From contig OU612073.1 in the NCBI GenBank assembly GCA_914767715.1, positions 11,346,001-11,410,000 of the forward strand: a DNA stretch of 64,000 nt, given 5' to 3'. This document shows positions 46,001 to 58,000 of the stretch, piece after piece. This DNA comes from Membranipora membranacea (Eukaryota; Bryozoa; Gymnolaemata; Cheilostomatida; Membraniporidae). The position numbers and the translations under genes were made by a program. The notes below the pieces were generated by a model. That model made no database searches. It worked only from the letters and a program-made list of their open reading frames with translations, and had not been told where the DNA came from. The first letter of the stretch is position 1. Every line of letters starts with the position of its first letter.

Positions 46001-49000
46001 TAACGCTACGCTAGTATCTCGCCCAGTACGAGAGGAACCGCAGGAAGACAGACAGTTTACACTTCACTGTAACGCTAGTATCTTGCTCAGTGCGAGAGGA
46101 ACCGCAGGAAGACACAAGTCACAAACGAAACCGTCCAAAACCGCGCCAGTGAAATTAATGAATGAATGTGCGAAAGAATGAACGAATGTGACTAAAAATT
46201 ATTAAAATTGCTTAAATTAACAAGCGAACAAGCGAACGAGCGAACGAGCGAACGAGCGAACGAGCGAACGAGCGAACGAGCGAACGAGCGAACGAGCGAA
46301 CGAGCGAACGAGCGAACGAGCGATCGAGCGATCGAGCGAACGAGCGAACGAGCGAACGAGCGAACGAGCGAACGAGCGAACGAGCGATCGAGCGATCGAG
46401 CGAACGAGCGAACGAGCGATCGAGCGATCGAGCGATCGAGCGATCGAGCGAAGAGCGAACGAGCGAACGAGCGAACGAGCGAACAAGCGAACAAGCAAAC
46501 AAGCAAACAAGCAAACTAACAAACTAACAAACTAACGAACAGGTAGGTAGATTAGGTTGCTAAGACTCTCATCAAATTTCGGTTAGCCTGGGCTTCGCAG
46601 CCTTCTGGGTTGTGGGTAATAGCAACGGGCGCCTTAATAGCGGTTCTTGGTAGCATTTGCACTGAGTTTAGGGTAGTAAGCACTCAAGTTCAGTCTTTGC
46701 TAAGAACTCTTTCATCATGTGGCACAAGTAGTTAGATAGATTCATCATCATTGCTTAGTCTTTGTTCATGACTCTGTCATTTTATCAAAGAGAACAAAAG
46801 TATCAAACAAAAGCCAATTTTCTTGCCTTTGCAGTTTCAGTTCATTACATACTTGCCAAGTGATCTAAATACAAAATAGGGAGATTCCATTTTACGACGA
46901 TACTGCACCACAACGTGGTGCTTTGAGGGTGCAAAGCACCCGATTCACCCACCTGGGGGTTTGGGGGGGCGGTGTGAGCCCCCCAATGGGGTACGGGGCG
47001 GAGCCCTGTCTGCAGAAGCTCTGAGAGCGTTTCCAGCCACTAGAAAGGGCTAAAAAGGTATATTTGACCCCATATAATTTCATGTTTGTACTAGTACTAA
47101 AATATCAAACTGAGGTGAAATACACTGTAAACAATTACAATCAATCCATGGGCCCCTGGGACTCTTACATACATGCCTTTACATTGTCAATGTCCAGTAT
47201 CAAACACCCCATTGGCAAAGTAGAGGCATGTAAGTCCCAGGGCCCCTTGCCTGTCAAGACAGGCTACAAGTGCCCATGCATCATCAAGATCTGAAAATGT
47301 GCTCAGTCACAGACAGTGAGAATCCAGATAAGGTACTATATTCCTGTTTGACTAACATTAAATACGTTTCAAAGTCTTTGGTCCGAGCTTTGTTAAATTG
47401 TAGTGGACCTACCTTTGGAATTGTTAGGTTTCTATTTTCCTTCACTTAAATTTAACTAGGTAGACAGTCACAGTACAAAATTAATACTAAAAAATGTGTG
47501 ATCTGAAAGGAAATGAAAACTAAATGTATGCACTTGACTAGCTACTTTATATTGTGACCAATGACAGTCAAAGTTATGAGTTATGAGAGGATGCTATTGG
47601 TCATTTACAATAATAGGCTGAATCTTAACAACACAGGTAAATTTGTTAGGATTGTTTAATTTGATAATTCCTTTCAATTTTGAGTGCAAAGACCTTAACA
47701 GTAACTAGTCAACAACAACATGTGCTTGGATAACTATCAAAAAATTGCGATTGGACTGTTTTCTCTAAAATCTGGAGGAAATAGTGAGATTTACAAAAAG
47801 TGGGAGGTGGGTGTCAAAATCTGGAGGGTCACGCCTAAATCGGGAGACTTGGCAAGTATGGTTCATTATCTGGAAATGCCATTCAGACTATAATTGTATG
47901 GCTTGCCATCATGAATTTCAATTATTTGTGCACAATTTTGAAAGCTAACATGGATTTGAGGGCGACTGAGCAAGCTAACTCGTTGAGAAAAAGCACCATT
48001 TTCATGATGATAATTATCAATGGACATTTACCACATTGCCTTGGAGAAATTGGCAAACAATGAAAAACATTATGCTGTGTTTACTGCTTGAGGTTATGAA
48101 AGCTAAATTAGGCAAACAATGGTAGAGGGTCTTGCCACCTGTCAACCCATAAAGTTCTATTACCCTGTGCCAGCAAGCTAATTCACTATGTAAATTAAAT
48201 CTTGTACTGTAAAATTGATGTTGACGGACATTTACCGAATTGCCTCTCGGACACCGGTCGGGATTTGAACTCGAACCAGGTCTTTGATACTATCCACTCA
48301 TCTACACCGCTGCATCGTTCCCCATAGCAAACAATTAACACAAGCCAATGCGAACGAAGTTGATACCTTCTAAAAACAGTGTTACATAGAAGCATCAAAA
48401 CATAGCTATTGTGTGTGCAGCATAACTTATGCCACTGCACATCCACGATTCCACCATCAAATTTCTCATCGAACAACTCGAACTTGCTTACACACCTTCC
48501 CATAGCTCCTTATAATTGATATCAAATGATATAAAAAGAACACTTTACCATGATCGAATTCTGTGTCATATGCACCTCCCAAATTGATATGCAATGATAA
48601 ATTAAATGCTCACAACAATAGTTGCTATTCCTACAAGAATAGCGCCGGGTAGAAATCTCAGATCAAACGCTGGTCCAGATTGCAGAGAACCAACTTGATC
48701 GCCAGGATTTCCTGTAAGAGAAACATTATAACAACATTGTAGCACATAAGATGTCGTTTGTGAGGCCAGTTAAAGATTGTGTTTCAAATTCTTTTACATG
48801 ATTTATAAAGTTCAATTCTATTTTTGCGGACACTATCCATGATTCCAAGAAGGGATAGCTTTGTCAAATTCAGTGATTTAATTGAATTTTGTGCAACAAA
48901 AATATTTGAGTCTGGCAGCTAGTACTCAATGATTTCTCCCCCTCTCTCTTTTTATGTCAGCTTATATTCTGTCAACATGTCCATTGAATATTGAGATAGT

Positions 49001-52000
49001 ACAATAAGCATTTTCAAAACTAGTCTGTTTCAATAGGTATAGGACATGGTCCGGGTGGAAAGTCAAGAAATAAAACCATTAATAATACAACTATACATGA
49101 AAAGATTTGCGACAATAGATACATTTCAATAGAATGCTTCAAGCTCATCGATGACACAATGATTGCTATAATTGATCCAAATACATTTTGTCACTTTGGG
49201 AGCTATGGACAATGTAGTCAAATTTTTTTGACCCTATGCACCAGCATAAGTTAAATGATAAATAATATTTAAGACATATATTTCCCACTGGTAAGAGGTA
49301 GTACATTTTTTTTAAGTATTCTAATATTATCAGAATGTTTAGGAACCATGTATAATCATGACCTAATGTTAACTTACTGCTGTTGTAACATGGTCCAAAT
49401 GGTAGAAACCATCCTTTCAATTCACTTGAGCAGTAGGCAAAGGTTCTCATCCTAGCATTTGTGAACTCCAAACCTATAGGACACCTATGGAGATTCAAAG
49501 ACCATCAGTCAACATCCAATGTTATTGTGAATTTTTTCTTGCTGCATTGAATCAAGGTAGTTAATATGATATTTAAAGGAAAAATTATTGCATGAAACGC
49601 CTGTGGCAAAGTTTTATGTTAGATGCAACAAGCAGACCAACCCAACGGCAGATGGGGTAAATATGCAAACCTTATCTCCTTAAATGATCCATATTTCCAC
49701 ACTTTCTTTTTGAACTCATTATATGCAGCTGAATCAATGTACTTGTAATCTGGGTGTAAGTTTTCGCTTGTGTTCTGGAACCCGGGAATGTATTTGTCAC
49801 AATCATTTTCTGCAAGAAAATTTGTAATGAAAGTTCTGAAAATGTAATATTATCAAATATTATAAATACTAGTCATAGATATTATAAAAACTTAGTCATT
49901 GATATCATATTCTCAACTGCTCATGATACTGGCATCATGAGGCAAGTGAAAGGTGTAGCAAAACATGATGTCTGTTCTTTACAACTCTGAATGAATACGC
50001 TATTGTTTTTATATTCAAAAATAGCCAGTCCGACCTATTTTTTTAGCCTTGGACCCTATTCAAGACTGTAACCTTATAGCTCTCTTACACAGCTGCAGTG
50101 GATTCACTTTTGGAGCTAATGTGCATTACCTGATATGCATTTTGAGACCAGTAAGGATTGTAGGGTCCAGGAACCATCGGCTAAGCACAGTGCTCGCTGC
50201 CCCGGCGGAAAATCCCATTCATACTCCTCATCACACTCATAGTTTATATACTCAAGAACCTTCGTCTGGTCGGTGTATGTATCAGGATAGAACTCGTGGT
50301 GGGCATTTGCAACATCTGGGGGCAGGCTCTTGCATCTTGCGTCTGAAAAAAAGAGTTTCCTTCATACTATATCATTACAGGTAAACAATAAAAACAAATT
50401 TCAGTTATTTGCAGTTCTCATAGTGTTGTCTTGTTGCACTGTAATAACATCGTTCAACTCTCTGTGGGCAAAAACCAGGGATTTCTAGGCAGTTTAAATA
50501 AGAAGTCCATTGCACAATAGATTTTTATGGATAAGAACAACGGCTTGAAGACAGCGCTGTACCAACAGCATTGATATCAAATGTGTTTTAGTTGAACATG
50601 GGACAGCAGCGAATGTAACAGTTTATTATTACATTGAAACAAGTGTGTGATCCTTATATTTTTTGCAAAAATTGTAATTAAAGTTTTTAACACCAGTGTA
50701 TTTCAAAATATCAAATTCAATTATGTGAGTTCAACAGTTCTAAACCAAGTCACTTACATGATTTCATGAATACTGACATCAAGTTTGATATTGAGTCAAA
50801 AGAATGAACTTACAAACACATTGAGGCAATTCAGGACTTGTAATATCCATATCCCACGTTGCGTTTTCCAGACATTTGTATATTACTGGATCCCATGCCT
50901 CTTTATCCTTGGGCTCATAAGGAGGCCTACATACTATGCTCAGGCTTTCATTAATTTTCGTATCCCCGATCCAGTAGTACATCACGCCATCAGGGAAGGG
51001 TGTCGGTGATGGACATTCACCTGCTAGCAATGCAATCAATCCTGATTACACGCATGCCCGTAGTTCAAGGGGAGGCAGGGAGGCACTGCCTCCCCTAGAA
51101 AGCTAAATACAATGGCCTAAAAACACTACAATTGAATAATCAATACGAGAATATGCTCCACTGTTATTTCCATTGCTTATTACATGCCTTCAATTGCTTG
51201 GGGAGGAGCTTACAGCACCCTTTCTGGTGATGCTTCGGACTCGCCTGGGACTCTTGCATCCCCTGCCATTTCTTTTTAAACTACGGCCCTGTACAGTCTG
51301 GTTGAACTAGAGATCATCACATCACTTATTATGACAGTTCAGTTCACTAATGTGATTAATTTCTGTCAAATATTTTTTACACATAGCCTAGTATGCTCAA
51401 ACCACGAGAAATGAAATTGTCATTATTCTCACTTTTATATGCATGATTATTCTGACATCACTCACCTTCAGAGAAGACAATGGAAGACCTTCCCTTTGAC
51501 ATAATAGCTAATAAGACAAAATAAGAGATAAGACGATACAAGATAAATCGTTGATGAGGGTGATTGTCCGTTTGCGTATTCATGATAAATGTGCTATGCA
51601 CTGCTTCCATCCTGACAGTGGGAATCTAAAGATGTTAACTAGCGACAAGATGATAAACAATTCTGAGCGAATGTGAAAACCAAATCACATTTATTGAATG
51701 TGAAATGAGTTTAGGTCTATAAGCTGCAGTTTTACTCACGCAAACAATCTGGAAGGGTTACTGATTCAAAATCCTTATCCCATGTAAGATTTTCCTGGCA
51801 TGTGAAAGTCTCAACAATACCATGATCTGGACTTGATGGCTCATCGCATAACAATGTCATTTGATAATCGACAAAGTTCACGCCGCACCATGCATAATTT
51901 GCTGAACTGTTGATTGAGGGAAGGTCAGGACAGGACTCTGTCTCTGTGATTAAAAGAAAGTGTAAGAAAATGCAATACTATAACAATGGTCTTGAGCTAG

Positions 52001-55000
52001 CTTTTTTGACATCAACAAATATCAAGACAGACAAGCTGTAGTTTCACTCACTGAGATTATCTGGGAATGCAACTGATTCGACAGCATTATCTCTTTTATG
52101 GTTTTGCTGGCAGGTTAAATTTACTTATTGAATGTGACCAAACAATCCAAAATCACAACAAAGAACAAAAAGCGAACAAGCTGAAGTCTTACTCACTGGT
52201 ACAATCTGAGAAGGTTACTGATTCGATATCCTTATCCCATGTAAGATTTTCCTGGCATGTGAACGTCTCAACAATACCATAATCTGGACTTTGTGGCTCC
52301 TCGCAAACCAATGTCATTTGTTGATAGATAAAGTTTGTACCATTCCATGTGTGATTGCTAGAACTGTTGAATGTCGGAGCGACATCAGGACAGGACTCTG
52401 TCAACAAGATAGATAGAAAGTTTAAGAGAATGTGAAACCATTTCAGTTTTCGCTGAGCTATGTGAAATACAGAGAGCTTGCGTGGTCAATCGGTTATCAT
52501 CAAAGACTTTTTTGAAGAGGTTCAGGTCCCAGCAGCAGCATATGTTTTTGATGTTCAATTCGATCGCAATACATGGGAATGGATTTCTTCCAGGGCGAGC
52601 CAAGAGGTGACAACTTAGCTCAAGCTCAAAATTTACATGGAAGCCCAATGTATTGTGCATTCAACTAAGGGGCCTAGCTTGCCAATTAAACAACAGCAGT
52701 AAACAAGATATACAATCAGTAGTTCTACTCACTAATACATCCTTCGAAGGTAGCTGAATCAATATCCTTATCCCATGTAAGATTTTCCTGGCATGTGAAA
52801 GTCTCAATAATACCATAATCTGGACTTGATGGCTCCTCGCAAACCAAATTTATTTGTTGATATATAAAGTTTGTACCATTCCATGTGTAATTGCCGGGAG
52901 TATCAATTGGTGGAGGCTCAGGACAGGACTCTACCAAAGGGATCAAAATGAAGTTTGAATGAATGCAAATCTATTTCACATTCATTCTCGATAGTTCCTC
53001 ACAAAGCAATGCAGTTTGATGATACACAAGGTTTTTTAATTACATGCATAAATGGCTAGATAGACAGATCAGGACTATATCAAAAGAGATGACATGAAAG
53101 TTTCAGAGAATGTTCAACCACTTCAAAGTCATCAAAACCGGTTGTTATCCGGACAACAACAATAAACACGATCAACGAGCTTTAGTTTTACTCACTGATA
53201 CAACCTTCGAAGGTTACTGAATTAATATCCTTATTCCATTGAAGGCTTTGTTGGCATGTGAAAGTCTCAATGACACCATAATCTCTGCTGGATGGCTCCT
53301 CGCATACCAATGTCATTTGTTGATTGATAAAGTTTGTACCATTCCATGTGTAGTTAGCTGAACTGTTGATTGGCAGAGGCTCAGGACAAGACTCTGTAAC
53401 AAGGCAAAAAAGAGAAATCCGCATAATGGTCTTAACACTTTTGAGAGGTTGCAACCTCAGCAGCCTCAGCGGATCCTAAATGAGTATTTATATACACATC
53501 AACCCTTTGAGGATCAGCTGAGGCCTATATGTTAGTAATGTAGTGTCATGCAAAACGCTTTGCACTCTGAGGTGGCAACCGCTGCTCAAACCTCTGAGGA
53601 TCAGCTGAGGCTGCTGTCAGCATAAATATGTTAACAGTGATGAAGTTGTGTAAACCTCTGAGGTTTCAACCTCCAAGTGTGTTTTGACCATAAGACGCAA
53701 AACCAATTCACAATCATTACATCGAATCGAGCTAGCCAATTGGACAACAGCTAAAGACAAAGCGGTCATACTGAAATTTTAGTCACTGATCCAATCAGGG
53801 AAGGTAGCAGGTGAAATATGTTCATCCCATGTAAGGTTATGCTGGCATGTGCGAGTCACTCATTGAATGTGACTGAGCTAGCCAACTTGACAATAGCAAC
53901 AACAACAAAAAAACAAAAACAACAAAAATAAAAACAAAAACAAAAACAAAAACAACAATAAAAACAGGGCATACAAGCTGAAGTTATACTCACGAATACA
54001 TCCTTCGAAGGTAGCTAAATCAATATCCTTATCCCATGTGAGATTTTCCTGGCATGTGAAAGTCTCAATAATACCATAATCTGGACTTGATGGCTCCTCG
54101 CAAACCAATTTTATTTGTTGATATATAAAGTTTGTACCATTCCATGTGTAATTGCCGGGAGTATCAATTGGTGGAGGCTCAGGACAGGACTCTTCCAAAG
54201 GGATAAAAATGAAGTTGAAATGAATGCAAATCTATTTCACATTCATTCTCGATAGTTCCTCACAAAGCAATGCAGTTTGATGATACACAAGGTTTTTTAA
54301 TTACATGCATAAATGGCTAGATAGACAGATCAGGACTATATCAAAAGAGATGACAATAAAGTTTCAGAGAATGTTTAACCACTTCAATGTCATCAAAACC
54401 GGTTGTTATCCGGACAACAACAATAAACACGATCAACAAGCTTTAGTTTTACTCACTGATACAACCTTCAAAGGTTACTGAATTAATATCCTTATCCCAT
54501 TGAAGGCTTTGTTGGCATGTGAAAGTCTCAATGACACCATAATCTTTGCTGGATGGCTCCTCGCATACCAATGTCATTTGTTGATTGATAAAGTTTGTAC
54601 CATTCCATGTGTAGTTAGCTGAACTGTTGATTGGCAGAAGCTCAGGACAAGACTCTGTAACAAGGCAAAAAAGAGAAATCCGCATAATGGTCTTAACACA
54701 TTTGAGAGGTTGCAACCTCAGCAGCCTCAGCGGATCCTAAATGAGTATTTATATACACATCAACCCTCTGAGGATCAGCTGAGGCCTATATGTTAGTAAT
54801 GTAGTGTCAAACAAACCGCTTTGCACTCTGAGGTGGCAACCGCTGCTCAAACCTCTGAGCATCAGCTGAGGCTGCTGTCAGCATAAATATGTTAACAGTG
54901 ATGACGTTGTGTAAACCTCTGAGGTTTCAACCTCCGAGTGTGTTTTGACCATAAGATGCAAAACCAATTCACAATCATTAAATCGAATCGAGCTAGGCAA

Positions 55001-58000
55001 TTGGACAACAGCTAAAGACAAAGCGGTCAAACTGAAATTTTAGTCACTGATTCAATCAGGGAAGGTAGCAGGTGAAATATTTTCATCCCATGTTAGGTTA
55101 TGCTGGCATGTGCGAGTCACTCATTGAATGTGACTGAGCTAGCCAACTTGACAATAGCAACAACAACAAAAACGACAGCAACAAAAACAAAAACAACAAT
55201 AAAAACAGGGCATACAAGCTGAAGTTATACTCACTGATACAACCTTCGAAGGTTACTGAATCAATATCCTTATCCCATGTAAGGTTATGCTGACATGTGA
55301 AAGTCTCAATAATACCATAATCTTCACTTGTTGGCTCCTCGCAAACCAATGACCTTTGATGATAGATGAGATTTGAACCATTCCATGCATAATTGGACGG
55401 GCTGGGAATCGCTGGAGGCTCAGAACATTCAAAGTTTTGCTCGTCTGAAATATGAGGAAATGCATGTTAGAGCCTGTTATATAGTTATGGGTTGCGTTAT
55501 CTTTGATCTTGGGGAGACAACTTCCAAGTCAAGTCACATGTTATTGTCCGCCATCTTAGACTATCAATGGCCATCTTGAGTACAAGAATACAATATTTAC
55601 ACTCAAAAATATACAGACTTGTAAGAGCATAATAAAGCCTGCTGAGCCTTTGATGATTGTTATGCTTGTTTTTTTTGTTTTGTTAATATTATAAAAAATA
55701 AATGGTTGCATAGTTATATTACCATAACAAGGGCGAGAATTTTGAAAAATAAGACAACTCCACACTTATAAAATAATGGTTTTTGCCAACTCTCTGTTCT
55801 AAGTGACTTATCAGAGTGTCAATATGTTTCAAGGAGGGACAGATTCACTTTCTCCCATCCCTTACAAGGTTGATAGATACAATAATAGATATAATGATAA
55901 TAATGAAAATGATATAATAAAAATACTGGACTTAATAGAATTTCTTATAATGATCGCTCTTGTTAGGTGACTTCATAACTAATTGTAGGAGAACATTGAA
56001 CATAGTACAAGGGTTGAAGTAAGTCTCCTAGTGATTTTTTAAGTCTATGGTATTACTTCCTATGCATGATAACCCCCATATGATGATGACAAGGACATCT
56101 CTTAAAGGTGGATCTGAGCCAAAGTACCGCTTTAAATTTGAGAACACAAAGTGGGCATAGGAATATTGACGGCACTGAATATAGCAGAAAAAACAATAGC
56201 TTAAACATTTATTTGAACAGCTTCAATTGGTTTGCTTTAACCTTGTGCGGAAGTTACAGAATTTCTTGCCTTCTACGCTCTTACCATGTAGTTCATGGAG
56301 AGTGACAAATCTCCGAAATTTATCACATTTAGACTGATCCAATTCAGCACACCTTCCATATTCGCAGAGAGACACGTCATCCATTTTATCATAGAAATAA
56401 TCTCCATGCGGAAGGCAGTAGTAAGTAGTAACGCCATCAGCTACTGTATTGAGCCAATCAAGATGAAAGAAAGTTTGAACGCACCCTTAGATAGAAGATG
56501 GAAATTATATACGTGAATATGGTCATAATTATGGTTCTTGTATTGAAACATTTTTTTCTCTTTTATTCAATCTCGCAGTTTACAGCAGTAATTGTCTGTA
56601 TAGTATCTATGATGTGGTTGGTGGTGATTTTGTTTTTTTCAAATTGTGGTTGGAGATTTGTGTTTGGAAATTTGTGGTATTGTTATGGTATGGTATAGGC
56701 GAAATGTGATTGGGAAAATGAGATTGGTCAAATATCTCAGGCAAAATGTCATTGACTAGTTGTCATAGGCAAAATTAGATTAGGGATATGTCTTGGCAAA
56801 GATTTCATTAACATAGTTGTGGAATCAAGTTTAAAATCAAAAACTATTTTGATATCAGAAGAGCGGCCTTTAGGCTTACTAAATCAAACTGGACAAGTGA
56901 CTCGCACAAATGATTGAAAGACTTTGTAAGTTTGAGAAGATTTTGAATGGGTCCTTGAGAGTTGTCGCAGTGTCAAATATACCCACTTTCTCAATAAACC
57001 AAATTATTTGATTATTGAAGCATTGACAGAAGCTCTCAATATATGGAATGAGAGGATAACACACACTGTAGATGATTTGCTGCTTTGTTGTTTAAAGATT
57101 GTGGGTATTGTGGGGGCCCTTGGAGTATATCTAACCTAATACATTGATTATTCATGTCTTTTTACATGCATAGGTCCAAGTTTCAAATCTCTGTGACCAT
57201 CTTGTAAGGAATAATGACCTGAAACAGAAGTGCTAACTTAATTTGTTAGAAAACCTTTTTTTAGGAATCCCTCCGTCAGGTTGACATATGGGCGGAGGTA
57301 ACATTGTCACATTTGCTGTATTATTACAAGTTGGTAATTGATCGTTTTTGTTGGTGTTTTGTAACACTCCATTATCTTCATCTAGTAGATTTAAAACGTC
57401 CTCAAATAAGTAAAGAGTAAAGCTACAAGGCAGAGCAGAAAACGACAACAGAAACACTCGAGTTTTTTTTTGCTTACAATGTATTCATTGATGTTAGCTC
57501 TGCCCTTACATCATCATAAAGTAGGGATTCCCAAATAAAAGATTTTCTTACAAATAAAGTCAGCACTTCTGTTTCAGGTCATTATTCCTAACAGGACAGT
57601 CACAGAGATTTGAAACTTGGACCTATATCTGTAAAAAGACATGAATAATCCATGTATTAGGTTAGATATATTCACAGGCAACCACCCCCCCCCCCCTTAC
57701 CCCCCAAATATCCACAATATTTAAGCACATAGTAACTTTTCATTAAACCTACTCCACTCACATTGCTCAGCGACGACAAGATTGATTTCTAATGAATTAC
57801 AGTACAATTTTACTTTCTCAAGTTGTGTGTCGATGTATTCTGGAATAGCTGTTAATGTAAGTGAAGACAACTCTCTATCACTTTTTGACACACCGTAGCA
57901 GCCCAGTGAGGTCTCATCTGATAAAGCAAGTGGAAAGAACTCAATGTATTATATATATATACTTTCATTATTATTAATGTTTTTCTAATTATTAATTACT

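Larger units (their letters stand above)
43056..48711 (-). other. Gene X exons: membrane helix and long cytoplasmic tail
   Basis: Exons 48711-48614 and 44672-44603 encode the split helix ([14 protein letters not shown], then [11 protein letters not shown]) followed by NRRRRN. Exons 44060-43827 and 43357-43056 encode the tail: Pro-rich [19 protein letters not shown], a basic [10 protein letters not shown], then an acidic Pro/Glu-rich end. Proline runs could bind SH3 domains (inference). The intron splitting the helix is 3.9 kb and full of repeats. Confidence 0.78.
51740..55444 (-). repeat. Gene X array of seven sushi-like repeats
   Basis: Exons 55444-55235, 54654-54457, 54191-53994, 53393-53196, 52930-52733, 52397-52197 and 51937-51740, all phase 1-1. 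Common pattern: CPEP/CPDL start, [20 protein letters not shown], Trp, and a final Cys (FEGC or PDC). Exons 54654/53393 and 54191/52930 are pairs 1261 bp apart with near-identical introns. The last repeat has an extra Cys in place of Asn (AWCG). Three degenerate exon relics lie among them and are listed separately. Confidence 0.83.

Noticed and set aside
45262-46181. Open frames of Glu/Arg/Cys repeats as a secreted repeat protein gene
   Set aside because: The frame is kept only because the minisatellite unit is 69 bp; no signal peptide, splice sites or promoter, and it is antisense in an intron.
46192-46522. Arg/Ser/Glu and Arg/Ser/Leu repeat proteins on both strands
   Set aside because: Octamer satellite opens all frames automatically.
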